NCBI GenBank assembly: GCA_040414855.1
Contig: JBEDUQ010000316.1
Span: 1 to 14,161 of the forward strand
Direction of reading: 5' to 3'
DNA from: DASVXQ01 sp040414855
Lineage (GTDB): Bacteria; Actinomycetota; CALGFH01
Length of the DNA: 14,161 nucleotides
The translations under genes were made by a program, and so were the position numbers. The first letter of the stretch is position 1. Every line of letters begins with the position of its first letter. The notes under the pieces are model-generated. The model was not told the origin of the DNA and searched no databases. It saw only the letters and a program-made list of their open reading frames with translations. Shown one piece after another: positions 6,787-13,504 of the stretch.

Positions 6787-6827
6787 CTGGGCAGCCCACC
6801 GCGAACCCACGGCGGGAGCGGCCATGA
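6783..6827 (+). CDS. Possible 14-codon bridging ORF between Alg13-like and radical SAM genes
   Basis: GTG 6783 overlaps the Alg13-like stop (GTGA), and its own stop TGA (6825-6827) overlaps the radical SAM start (ATGA at 6824). The peptide has 14 residues, mostly Pro, Arg and polar. It contains the ribosome-binding site of the next gene. It may only be a device that lets ribosomes carry on from one gene to the next, or be coincidental. No product function is proposed. Confidence 0.2.
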   Translation: MTGQPTANPRRERP

Positions 6828-7903
6828 CGCCCGGCGAGGCGATCCGCTTGGGGAGGTTCTTCGGGGCGCTCGCCGTCAAGGAGCGGCTCCTCCCGCGGCT
6901 GCACGTCCGACCGCTCGTGGCGGAGCTATTTCTGACCGAGAACTGCAACCTTCGCTGCATCAGCTGCAACTGCTGGCGTGAAAACACCAAGGGCGAGCTG
7001 TCCACTGACGAGTGGCAGGACGTGATTGCGCAGCTCGTCGCGCTGCGCATCCACAAGCTGAACTTCACCGGCGGAGAGCCGCTCATCCGCCCGGACGCCG
7101 TCGCGCTGATGCGCTTCGCCCACGACCAAGGCGTGCGGCACCTGCATCTGAATACGAACGGAATCCGGCTCACCGCGCCGATGCGGGCCTCGCTCCTGGA
7201 GGCAGGCGTTCGCAGCTTCAACATCTCCGTCGACGGGCCGAACGCGCTCGTCCACGACCGCATCCGGGGACGCCTCGGGGCCTTCCACACCACCGTCGGC
7301 CATCTGCGTGAGCTGCTCGCCGAGCGCGAGCGCCTCGGCCTCAAGGTGCGGATGAATTTCACGGTCATGCGGGACAACCTGAGCCACCTGCCCGAGATCG
7401 CGTCGCTGGCTCAGGGGCTCCGCGTAAGGCTGTACCTGAACCTCGCCACCGACCGCACCTTCCTGTTCCGAGCGCCGGGCGTCGCAGACCAGGCGGCCGT
7501 TGACCAGACCGAGTTGGACGAGGTCATGGCTCGCCTGGAGGCGATCGCCCGTTCGGACCGCCGCTGGCTGCCGCGCTACTCCGACCTCGCGTACGTCCGC
7601 CGGCACTTCACCGAGCTGGTCCAACGCGACCTGCCGTGCGCGGAGTCGCAGCTGAAGCTGATGATCCACTCGCGTGGCGAGATCGGCGGCTGCTGGGGCC
7701 ACGATCCCACCTTCAACGTGCGCACACGGCGGATCGCCGAGGTGATCGGGTCCTCGCACTACCGCGACGAGCACGCCAGGCTATTCCGCAAGGACTGCGT
7801 CGGCTGTGGCAGCAACTACAGCCTCAACCTGCGGTGGCGGCCGTCGAGCTACCTGGCGGACGCGCTCTGGCGCACCCATGCCCGCCACCTGGGAACGCGC
7901 TGA
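6824..7903 (+). CDS. Radical SAM enzyme with SPASM/Twitch-like C-terminal cysteines
   Basis: 359 residues from ATG 6824, with GGGAG (6814-6818) 5 bases upstream. The cluster-binding motif is CNLRCISC (Cys41, Cys45, Cys48; CxxxCxxC), followed by GGEP (83-86), LNTNG (109-113) and SVDG (135-138), the usual SAM-binding and barrel landmarks. Further cysteines at 272, 290, 325 and 328 (as in GGCW and CVGCG) suggest an auxiliary iron-sulfur cluster of SPASM or Twitch type. Such enzymes modify peptides, but also sugars and other small molecules (epimerisation, dehydrogenation, C-C bond formation). No precursor peptide was found nearby. The glycosyltransferase neighbours favour a sugar or glycan substrate, which is inference. 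The gene overlaps the methyltransferase start by one base. Confidence 0.9.
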   Translation: MTPGEAIRLGRFFGALAVKERLLPRLHVRPLVAELFLTENCNLRCISCNCWRENTKGELSTDEWQDVIAQLVALRIHKLNFTGGEPLIRPDAVALMRFAHDQGVRHLHLNTNGIRLTAPMRASLLEAGVRSFNISVDGPNALVHDRIRGRLGAFHTTVGHLRELLAERERLGLKVRMNFTVMRDNLSHLPEIASLAQGLRVRLYLNLATDRTFLFRAPGVADQAAVDQTELDEVMARLEAIARSDRRWLPRYSDLAYVRRHFTELVQRDLPCAESQLKLMIHSRGEIGGCWGHDPTFNVRTRRIAEVIGSSHYRDEHARLFRKDCVGCGSNYSLNLRWRPSSYLADALWRTHARHLGTR

Positions 7904-8685
7904 TGCGCTCCAGTGTGCCGCTGTTCGACTCGCTCGCCGCCGATTACGAGGACCACTTCCAGGCAAGCCACCGGCGCGCGTACGACGACCTCGCCTGGGA
8001 ACGAGTCACCGGGCTGTTGCCGCCGCCACCCGACCTGGTGATCGACGCCGGTTGCGGCGTTGGCCGCTGGGCCCGTCGTCTGGTCGGACTGGGCTACGAG
8101 GTCATGGGCCTCGAGCAGGCGCCGGCGATGGTCATGGAGCTTCGAAGGCGCCCGGTTGGCGATCGCTTCATGCTGGTGGAAGGTCCAATGGAGGATGCCG
8201 CACTTCCCCACGGCCAGGCGTGCATGGCGATTGCCATGGGTTCGCTCCAGTACACCGCCGACCCCGCCGCGATGCTCGCCCGCATGGCGGCGTGGGTCTG
8301 CCCCGGCGGGATCGTCTGCGTGCTGGTCGACTCGCTGGTCGCGCTGGTCCTCGAGCTCATCCGCGCGGGTCGGGTGGTAGAGGCGTTGGAGCGGCTGCGG
8401 AGCCGGCGGGGTCTCTGGGCGATGGGCGGCTACGCCGCCGAACTGCACCTGTTCGACCGGGACGGGCTCGAGCGCATGATGGCCGCCGCCGGACTGGAAT
8501 CCGTCCAGGTCGCCGGCCTACTGGTCTCGGCCAGCGCGGTCGGTCGTGACGCGCTCGCCGCGCGTCTGGCAGAGGACCCCAATGGCCAGCTCGCCGTGGA
8601 GCGGGCCCTGGCGGTCGAACCCGCGATGGCCGACGCCGGCAAGCAGCTGTTTGCGAGCGGGCGTCGCCAGTCTGCCGGGACCTAG
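7903..8685 (+). CDS. Class I SAM-dependent methyltransferase
   Basis: 260 residues. ATG 7903 overlaps the radical SAM stop (TGATG), so the two are very likely co-translated; the frame's upstream extension lies inside that gene and is not used. VIDAGCGVGRW (46-56) is motif I for SAM binding, Glu71 ends the second strand (MGLEQ), AMGSLQYTAD (111-120) is motif II-like, and CPGGIVCVLVDS is the post-II strand, all typical of the Methyltransf_11/25 fold. It probably methylates a small-molecule or sugar hydroxyl, amine or carboxyl in the pathway; the acceptor cannot be assigned. It is the last gene of the plus-strand run. Its TAG stop lies one base from the stop of the convergent fusion gene, leaving no room for a private terminator. 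Confidence 0.88.
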   Translation: MRSSVPLFDSLAADYEDHFQASHRRAYDDLAWERVTGLLPPPPDLVIDAGCGVGRWARRLVGLGYEVMGLEQAPAMVMELRRRPVGDRFMLVEGPMEDAALPHGQACMAIAMGSLQYTADPAAMLARMAAWVCPGGIVCVLVDSLVALVLELIRAGRVVEALERLRSRRGLWAMGGYAAELHLFDRDGLERMMAAAGLESVQVAGLLVSASAVGRDALAARLAEDPNGQLAVERALAVEPAMADAGKQLFASGRRQSAGT

Positions 8686-8686
8686 G

Positions 8687-10735
8687 TCAGCCGAGGGACC
8701 GCTGTAGGGCCAGGGCGACCCGCTCGGCGTCCGCCGGGGTCAGTTCGGAGGACATGGGCAGCGCAAGCGCCTGTGCGTCGAGCCTGTCGGTGACCGGCAG
8801 GTGCGTCGCTCCAGGGTAGGACGGGCCGCGGTGGAGGGCGCGGAAATACGGCTTGGTCCCGACCCCGAGCCGCGCGAGCCGCGCGGCCAGCGTGTCTCGG
8901 TCGGGGACCCGTACCACGAAGTGGGTCCAGTTGTGCAGGTCGCCACCCCGGACCCGCTGCACGTCGATGCCGAGGTCGCTCGCCGCGTGGCGGTACACCG
9001 CGCCGACCTGCTCGCGCCGACGGAGCAGGTCGTCCAGGACGGCGAGCTGGTCGACGGCGGCGATGGCGTGCAGCTCGTTCATCGGATCGAAGGCACCGGG
9101 CACCGAGGACAGCGGCGTGCGGGCCGGCAGCACCACGGCGCCTCCTGCCCCGCCAGCGGAGAGCACCTTGGCGAAGCTCATCGAGTACGCGTGGGCCGCG
9201 GCGTGGCCAGCCACTGGTTGTCCCTGACAGAGGCTGCCGACGGCGGCGGCCGAGTCGGCGACCAGCGGTACCCCGGCGGCGTCGCAGACCGCGAGCAACC
9301 GCTCGTAGTCGCACGGGTTGCCGAAGGTGTCCACGCATACGACCAACGCGATCCGCTCAGCGGCGAGCGCGGCGGCGGTTGTCGCCGGATCTAGGGTCCA
9401 GGTCGCCTCATCGACGTCGACGAACCGCAGCTCGTAGCCGAGCTGCACGAGGACGTCAGCGGTGGCCGGGAACGTGAACGACGGCAGCGCGGCGACCTGC
9501 CCGGGGCTTGCGGGGCCGGCGGCCGCGGCGACGGCGAGTCGCAGCGCGGCCGTCCCCGAGCTGGTCAGATGCAGCTCGTAGCGTTCGTCCAGCTCGAGCC
9601 TCTTGGCGAGCTGCTGCGCGAGCTCGGTAGACCACCGGTTGCCATGCTTGAGGGACCCGCTCCACAGGGACGCCTGCTGGCGGTCGCAGAGCTCGTCCGG
9701 CCGGGCGGGTCGCGGGGGAAGGACCACGGGGAGCGGCGGATGGAACAGCGGTTCCTGGTCGGCGGCCAACTCTGCCGCGAACCGCGTGAGGTCCGGACCT
9801 GGCTCGGCGATCCGGACGCCCGCCGCCGCGAGCCGGCGCACGTCCACGATCCCGCAGCTATCCGGACCCGAGGCGGGCACCAGCTCGACCGGAGCGGTGG
9901 ACCCGCAGGCGGCCAGCACTCGCCTGGCGAGCTCCTCCAGGCGCAGTGACCGAGAGCCGATGTTGAAGACTCCCGGTCCGATCCCCGCGAGCAGGATCTG
10001 GCCCACCTCTGCGACCGGCAGGAAGCTCCGCTCGACCCCGGCGGTCACCCTGAGCGGCCGGCCGGCGAGAGCTGCACGCACGAGGTTGGCGACCACCCGC
10101 TCCTGACCGAGGCCGTATGTGTTCGCGACGCGGAGCACGGTGAGCCGGCCAGCGCCGGCACGCTCGACGATCCGTTCTTGGGCAAGCTTGGCCATCGCGT
10201 ACACCCAGCGACCGGCCGGGTCGCCGTCGCTCAGCCGCCGGCACAGCGCGGCAGCCCGCCAGGGCGGACATGACTCGTGGGCGAGCCGCTCGGCCTCATC
10301 GCACCAGGCGGCGATGTCCTCGCGAGTCCACGGCAGCACCGGCTCGGTGTCTTCGGCTAGCGGCGGCGGTGCGGCGCCATAGACTTCGACAGACGAGAGC
10401 AACGTGACATCCCGACCGGCCAGGGCCGGCCCCAGTCGCGCCGCCGCGAGCGGTCCGTCGAGCGCGAGCGTCCATGGCCAGCGTGGCCGCGGGTCACCCG
10501 ATCCGAGCATCAGCATCACACGACCGTGGGGCAGGTCCGGATCGTCGGTCAGCAGGTCCCGTTGGACCCAAGTGACGTCGCCTGCCCGCTTCCGCGGCGG
10601 CTGTCGGTCCACGACGACGACCTCCGCGCCGTGGGATCGGAGCATCCGACTTACCGCGGTGCCGATGAAGCCAGATCCGCCAACGAGCACGAACCGTGGC
10701 GGACGGGCTCCGCGTTGAGGGCGGGGTCGCCTCAT
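8687..10735 (-). CDS. SDR epimerase/dehydratase - DegT-type aminotransferase fusion
   Basis: 682 residues from ATG 10735, with GAGG a few bases upstream. Residues 1-325 are an extended SDR of the NAD-dependent epimerase/dehydratase type: GGSGFIG (19-25) for NAD(P), LLSSVEVYG (112-120) and YAMAK (179-183) giving the Ser-Tyr-Lys triad. A Pro-rich linker (about 331-347) follows. Residues 348-682 are a fold-type I aminotransferase of the DegT/DnrJ/EryC1/StrS family: TSSGTAAL (391-398, phosphate binding), VADSAAAVGS (Asp494, PLP ring nitrogen) and SFAKVLSAGGAGG (Lys523, Schiff base). Such modules normally make keto-sugars and transaminate them, so one chain could convert a nucleotide sugar to an amino sugar. 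Both active sites look intact. The fusion is uncommon, and no internal stop or junction suggests an artefact. Confidence 0.9.
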   Translation of the reverse strand: MRRPRPQRGARPPRFVLVGGSGFIGTAVSRMLRSHGAEVVVVDRQPPRKRAGDVTWVQRDLLTDDPDLPHGRVMLMLGSGDPRPRWPWTLALDGPLAAARLGPALAGRDVTLLSSVEVYGAAPPPLAEDTEPVLPWTREDIAAWCDEAERLAHESCPPWRAAALCRRLSDGDPAGRWVYAMAKLAQERIVERAGAGRLTVLRVANTYGLGQERVVANLVRAALAGRPLRVTAGVERSFLPVAEVGQILLAGIGPGVFNIGSRSLRLEELARRVLAACGSTAPVELVPASGPDSCGIVDVRRLAAAGVRIAEPGPDLTRFAAELAADQEPLFHPPLPVVLPPRPARPDELCDRQQASLWSGSLKHGNRWSTELAQQLAKRLELDERYELHLTSSGTAALRLAVAAAAGPASPGQVAALPSFTFPATADVLVQLGYELRFVDVDEATWTLDPATTAAALAAERIALVVCVDTFGNPCDYERLLAVCDAAGVPLVADSAAAVGSLCQGQPVAGHAAAHAYSMSFAKVLSAGGAGGAVVLPARTPLSSVPGAFDPMNELHAIAAVDQLAVLDDLLRRREQVGAVYRHAASDLGIDVQRVRGGDLHNWTHFVVRVPDRDTLAARLARLGVGTKPYFRALHRGPSYPGATHLPVTDRLDAQALALPMSSELTPADAERVALALQRSLG

Positions 10736-10822
10736 CAGGACCTCACGGAATTCTCATGCGTCTGTCGATTCAGTGTGGATATGAGGGATTCTGCTGGGAA
10801 CGCCCGGTCAGCGTAGCTCCGA

Positions 10823-10859
10823 TGCGGCGTATGGATGTTTCTGCTACGTATGCGCCGCA
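10823..10859. promoter_or_regulatory. Inverted repeat over the GT2 promoter region, possible operator
   Basis: TGCGGCGTAT (10823-10832) pairs with ATGCGCCGCA (10850-10859), 10 positions with a single T-G mismatch and a 17-base spacer. It covers the -35/spacer part of the leaderless-type promoter for the GT2 gene at 10873 and also lies upstream of the divergent fusion gene. A regulator bound here could control both directions. It is not followed by a T-run, so a terminator is unlikely. Confidence 0.4.
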
Positions 10860-10860
10860 A

Positions 10861-10873
10861 TAGAGTGGACCCA
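10861..10873 (+). promoter_or_regulatory. Leaderless-type -10 element before the GT2 gene
   Basis: TAGAGT (10861-10866) fits the actinobacterial TANNNT -10 consensus and lies 6 bases before ATG 10873, so transcription would start at or next to the A of the start codon. No Shine-Dalgarno sequence precedes this ATG, which fits a leaderless message. A weak -35 candidate, TTTCTG (10838-10843), is 17 bases upstream. Confidence 0.45.
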
Positions 10874-11808
10874 TGAAGTCCGCCACCTCGCCCAGCCAAC
10901 TGCCGCGCGTGAGCGTCGTCATCCCCACCCGAGATCGACCAGACCTGCTGCGGCGAGCGATCCGGAGCGTGGTCGGCCAGCCCTACGCTGGCGAGATCGA
11001 GTGCATCGCCGTCTTCGATCAGAGCTCGCCGCACGAGGTCGAGTTCCAGCTGCCGGCGCGCCGGGCGCTCCGGATCGTCGAGAACGACCGGTCGCCAGGG
11101 CTCGCGGGCGCGCGCAACACCGGCGTCCTGACTGCACGGGGCGAGCTGGTCGCCTTCTGCGATGATGACGACGAGTGGCTGCCCGGCAAGCTGGCGGAGC
11201 AGGTCGAGGTCCTCCGGGCCAACCCTCGCGCAATCACGGTGGCGTGCGGCATCCTCGTCCGCTACCTCGATCGGGAGGTGCGGCGCCTGCCGCCCGCCGG
11301 GCCTGTGGGCCTGGAGCACCTGCTGCGCGACCGCCTCATGGAGATCAACCCGTGCACGGTGCTGGTACGGCGCGAGGCGATGCTGGGTTCCATCGGCCTG
11401 GTGGACGAGGACATCCCCGGCGGCTATAGCGAAGACTACGAGTGGCTGCTCCGAGCGGCCGCGGTGGCGCCGGTCATGATCGTCCGCAAGCCCCTGGTGC
11501 GGATCAACTGGCACACGTCGTCGTTCTTCGCCGCGCGCTGGCGGACGATCATACAGGCGCTCGTCTACCTGCTGGACAAGCATCCCGAGCTCGCCGCGAA
11601 CCGGCTCGGGAAGGCCCGCATCCAGGGCCAGATCGCGTTCGCCCACGCCGCACTGGGCGAGCGCGGCGCCGCCCTCCGGTGGGCCGCTCGAGGGCTCAGG
11701 CGCAACTGGCGGGACCCCCGCTGCTACGCGGCGCTCGCGGTGAGCACCAGGGTCATCAGCGCGGAGCGCGTGGTCCACCTGGCCCATTCGCTCGGGAGGG
11801 GCGTCTGA
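10873..11808 (+). CDS. GT2-family glycosyltransferase (GT-A fold)
   Basis: 311 residues from ATG 10873, probably on a leaderless transcript. VSVVIPTRDRPDLLRRAI (13-30) is the GT2 nucleotide-binding start, AGARNTGVLTARGELVAFCDDDDEW (79-102) carries the family Asn-rich loop and the acidic DxD motif (97-100), and SEDYEWLLR (186-194) is the ED motif with the candidate catalytic base. There is no membrane helix, so it should act at the cytosolic face of the membrane on a lipid-linked or soluble acceptor, unlike the processive synthase at 1983-3335. The C-terminal 80 residues are Arg-rich and helical-looking. It is divergent from the SDR-aminotransferase gene with 137 bases between starts. It probably transfers one sugar of the glycan; donor and acceptor are unknown. 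Confidence 0.9.
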   Translation: MKSATSPSQLPRVSVVIPTRDRPDLLRRAIRSVVGQPYAGEIECIAVFDQSSPHEVEFQLPARRALRIVENDRSPGLAGARNTGVLTARGELVAFCDDDDEWLPGKLAEQVEVLRANPRAITVACGILVRYLDREVRRLPPAGPVGLEHLLRDRLMEINPCTVLVRREAMLGSIGLVDEDIPGGYSEDYEWLLRAAAVAPVMIVRKPLVRINWHTSSFFAARWRTIIQALVYLLDKHPELAANRLGKARIQGQIAFAHAALGERGAALRWAARGLRRNWRDPRCYAALAVSTRVISAERVVHLAHSLGRGV

Positions 11809-11863
11809 CAGACTCCCTGTCTGCCGGCATGGGAGTGGCCGCTAGTGCAGTGTCAGCTCAGCT

Positions 11864-12043
11864 CTATGCTTCAAGTAGCTGCGCGATCGAACTGATGCGA
11901 GAGCCGACCAAGAGCGCCCCGAGCGCGGTGACGACGCTCAATGCGTAGCCAATGCCCAGCAGCATGCTCTTCTCCCGGTCCAGGGTGCTCATGGCTTCGA
12001 CGGCCGCGCGTTGCATCCCTGGCTCGGGATCCTGCATGGCCAT
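11864..12043 (-). CDS. Small hypothetical single-span membrane protein
   Basis: 59 residues from ATG 12043, preceded by GGGAG (12055-12051) 7 bases upstream; a GTG at 12070 in the same frame would add nine residues without a better site. A polar N-terminus (about 1-26) leads to one hydrophobic segment, roughly 27-48 (MLLGIGYALSVVTALGALLV), then a short polar tail ending in a TAG stop. No family is recognised. It converges with the GT2 gene upstream and diverges from the histidine kinase gene, 149 bases away, so a role linked to that sensor is possible but only from position. The ribosome-binding site and the clean hydrophobic helix argue for a real gene, but a chance ORF is not excluded. Confidence 0.5.
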   Translation of the reverse strand: MAMQDPEPGMQRAAVEAMSTLDREKSMLLGIGYALSVVTALGALLVGSRISSIAQLLEA

Positions 12044-12192
12044 GGCGACGCTCCCGCTCGTTGAGGGCACTGCTGCACGGGATGGTGGTGTCGCGGGCCG
12101 GTGGAGTCAAAGGCGCAGCCGTAGCTCTACATTAAGTTCGTCACTTCTTCAGGTCCTTGCCGCGCTTGGCAGCTTGGAGACTGGAGGCGGCG
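12044..12192. other. Divergent promoter region between small membrane protein and histidine kinase
   Basis: The region is 149 bases long. On the plus strand TACATT (12128-12133) is a plausible -10 without a convincing -35, about 60 bases before the kinase ATG. On the minus strand TTGACT (12110-12105) resembles a -35 for the small protein, but its -10 is poor. These assignments are weak and made by eye. Confidence 0.25.
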
Positions 12193-13479
12193 ATGACATC
12201 TGCGCGAGCGCCTGCCGGAGACCCAGGTTCACCTGGGCGCGTCGGCGCGGCTGGGCAACTCGAGCGGCCACCGCGACGGCGGGCGCTGGCTGAGCCCGAC
12301 CGTGGCCGGGCGGTGCTGTCCCTTGGCATCCTGGCGCTCCGCTGGGTCACGCTCGCGTTGATGACGCTGATCGCGGTGATCTCCGGCGATCTCCAGCGGC
12401 CGATCCTGGCAGGCGTCGCCATCGCGGTCACCACCGCCTGGACCGTCTGGCTGACGGTTGCCCGACCTCGGGGGACGCCGCCGGTCCTGGCCACCGACCT
12501 GATCCTGGCGGTCGGGCTCAACCTGGTCTCTGGAGTGGTGGTGGCGCACGGGCAGCTGGGCGGCTCGCACCCCTTCTTCGCGAGCGCGTACCCGGTCGCC
12601 GCCGCCGTGTTCTGGGGCGCGACCGCGGGCTTCCGGGCCGGGCTCGCGGCGGGTGTGACGCTTGGCGTCTCGCTGGTGGCCAGCCACTTCGTCAACGGCA
12701 TCGATGTGCTCGACGAGACCACGCCGGCGCTTCTGAGCCTGGCCAGCGGGGCGCTGAACTTCGTTCTGGCCGGTGGCGCGGTCGGCCTGGTCGCGCAACT
12801 GCTCGACCGCTCGGCGGCCGAACTGCGCCGGGCGGCCGACGAGACGATGCGAGCCCGGGAGCGGGCGGCGAGGCTCTCGGAACGTGAGTCGCTCGCCCGC
12901 CAGATCCATGATTCGGTGCTCCAGTCGCTCGCAATGGTGCACAAGCGTGGTCGTGAGCTGGCCGGCGCGGGCGCGGTCCCCGCCGAGGAGGTCGCCAAGC
13001 TGGCCGAGATGGCCGCCAGCCAGGAGCGTGCCCTGCGGGCGCTGATCCTTCGGGGCCCCGGGGAGGCGCCGAGCGGGACCGCGTCGCTGCGGGCCGCCTT
13101 CGAGACGTTGGCCCAGGTGGGGCTGCCCATCCAGCTGACGGTCAGCGCGACGGGTCCGATCTGGCTCCCGGTCCACCATGTCGAGGAGCTGACCGCGGCG
13201 GTCAAGCAGGCGCTCGACAACGTGGTGGAGCACGCCGGCGCGTCGCGGGTCGTGCTGTTCGCCGACGAGGACGATGACGCGGTGGTGGTCGCGGTTCGCG
13301 ACGACGGGGCCGGCTTCTCCTATGACGAGGCGAAGCTGGCGGCGGACGGCAAGATGGGCATCGTGAAGAGCATCAAAGGCCGCGTCGAGCAGCTCGGCGG
13401 CAGCATGCGAGTGGAGAGTGCACCGGGTGCTGGTACCGAGATCGAGTTGCGACTGCCGGCGAGGCTGGAGGACCGATGA
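12193..13479 (+). CDS. NarL-family sensor histidine kinase with six predicted membrane helices
   Basis: 428 residues from ATG 12193, chosen for GGAGG (12183-12187) 5 bases upstream; the frame is open to 12157 without a better start. An Arg/Pro-rich cytosolic tail (1-40) precedes about six hydrophobic helices between 41 and 204. A short helical linker (205-232) leads to a HisKA_3 dimerisation domain with ARQIHDSVLQ (His239 phosphoacceptor, next to Asp240). The ATPase domain has the N-box near LDNVVEHA (341-348, Asn343), the G1 box RDDGAGF (369-375) and a C-terminal GGSMRVES strand. No separate extracellular sensor domain is visible, so the signal is probably sensed in or at the membrane. It overlaps the start of a repeat that runs to the response regulator gene. 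The signal and the regulated genes are unknown. Confidence 0.93.
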   Translation: MTSARAPAGDPGSPGRVGAAGQLERPPRRRALAEPDRGRAVLSLGILALRWVTLALMTLIAVISGDLQRPILAGVAIAVTTAWTVWLTVARPRGTPPVLATDLILAVGLNLVSGVVVAHGQLGGSHPFFASAYPVAAAVFWGATAGFRAGLAAGVTLGVSLVASHFVNGIDVLDETTPALLSLASGALNFVLAGGAVGLVAQLLDRSAAELRRAADETMRARERAARLSERESLARQIHDSVLQSLAMVHKRGRELAGAGAVPAEEVAKLAEMAASQERALRALILRGPGEAPSGTASLRAAFETLAQVGLPIQLTVSATGPIWLPVHHVEELTAAVKQALDNVVEHAGASRVVLFADEDDDAVVVAVRDDGAGFSYDEAKLAADGKMGIVKSIKGRVEQLGGSMRVESAPGAGTEIELRLPARLEDR

Positions 13480-13504
13480 GCCGATGAGCCGATGAGCCGA
13501 TGAG
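13473..13504 (+). repeat. Four tandem copies of an 8-base unit linking kinase and regulator
   Basis: CCGATGAG is repeated exactly four times (13473, 13481, 13489, 13497). Each copy carries ATGA, giving ATGs at 13476, 13484, 13492 and 13500. The kinase stop (13477-13479) overlaps the first. The first three ATGs each read Met-Ser-Arg and then stop at a TGA that overlaps the next ATG. Only the last continues into the response regulator. GGAGG (13467-13471) is 4 bases before the first ATG but 28 bases before the used one. Confidence 0.9.

Noticed and set aside
6163..7377. Long minus-strand open frame (about 400 codons) opposite the Alg13-like and radical SAM genes
   Set aside because: It is Arg/Ser-rich translation antisense to two genes with intact family motifs, and is typical of high-GC shadow frames.
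10735..11787. Minus-strand open frame of 350 codons opposite the GT2 gene
   Set aside because: It is antisense to a well-supported glycosyltransferase, rich in Arg, His and Asp with no domain, and it runs through the divergent promoter region.
11809..11823. Small hairpin CAGAC-TCCCT-GTCTG just after the GT2 stop, as a possible terminator
   Set aside because: The stem has only 5 base pairs and no T-run follows; it is not distinguishable from chance.
12141..13220. Minus-strand open frame opposite the histidine kinase, ending in a Lys-rich tail
   Set aside because: The tail looks gene-like, but the body is Ser/Arg/Ala-rich antisense of the kinase, with no motif or ribosome-binding site supporting it.
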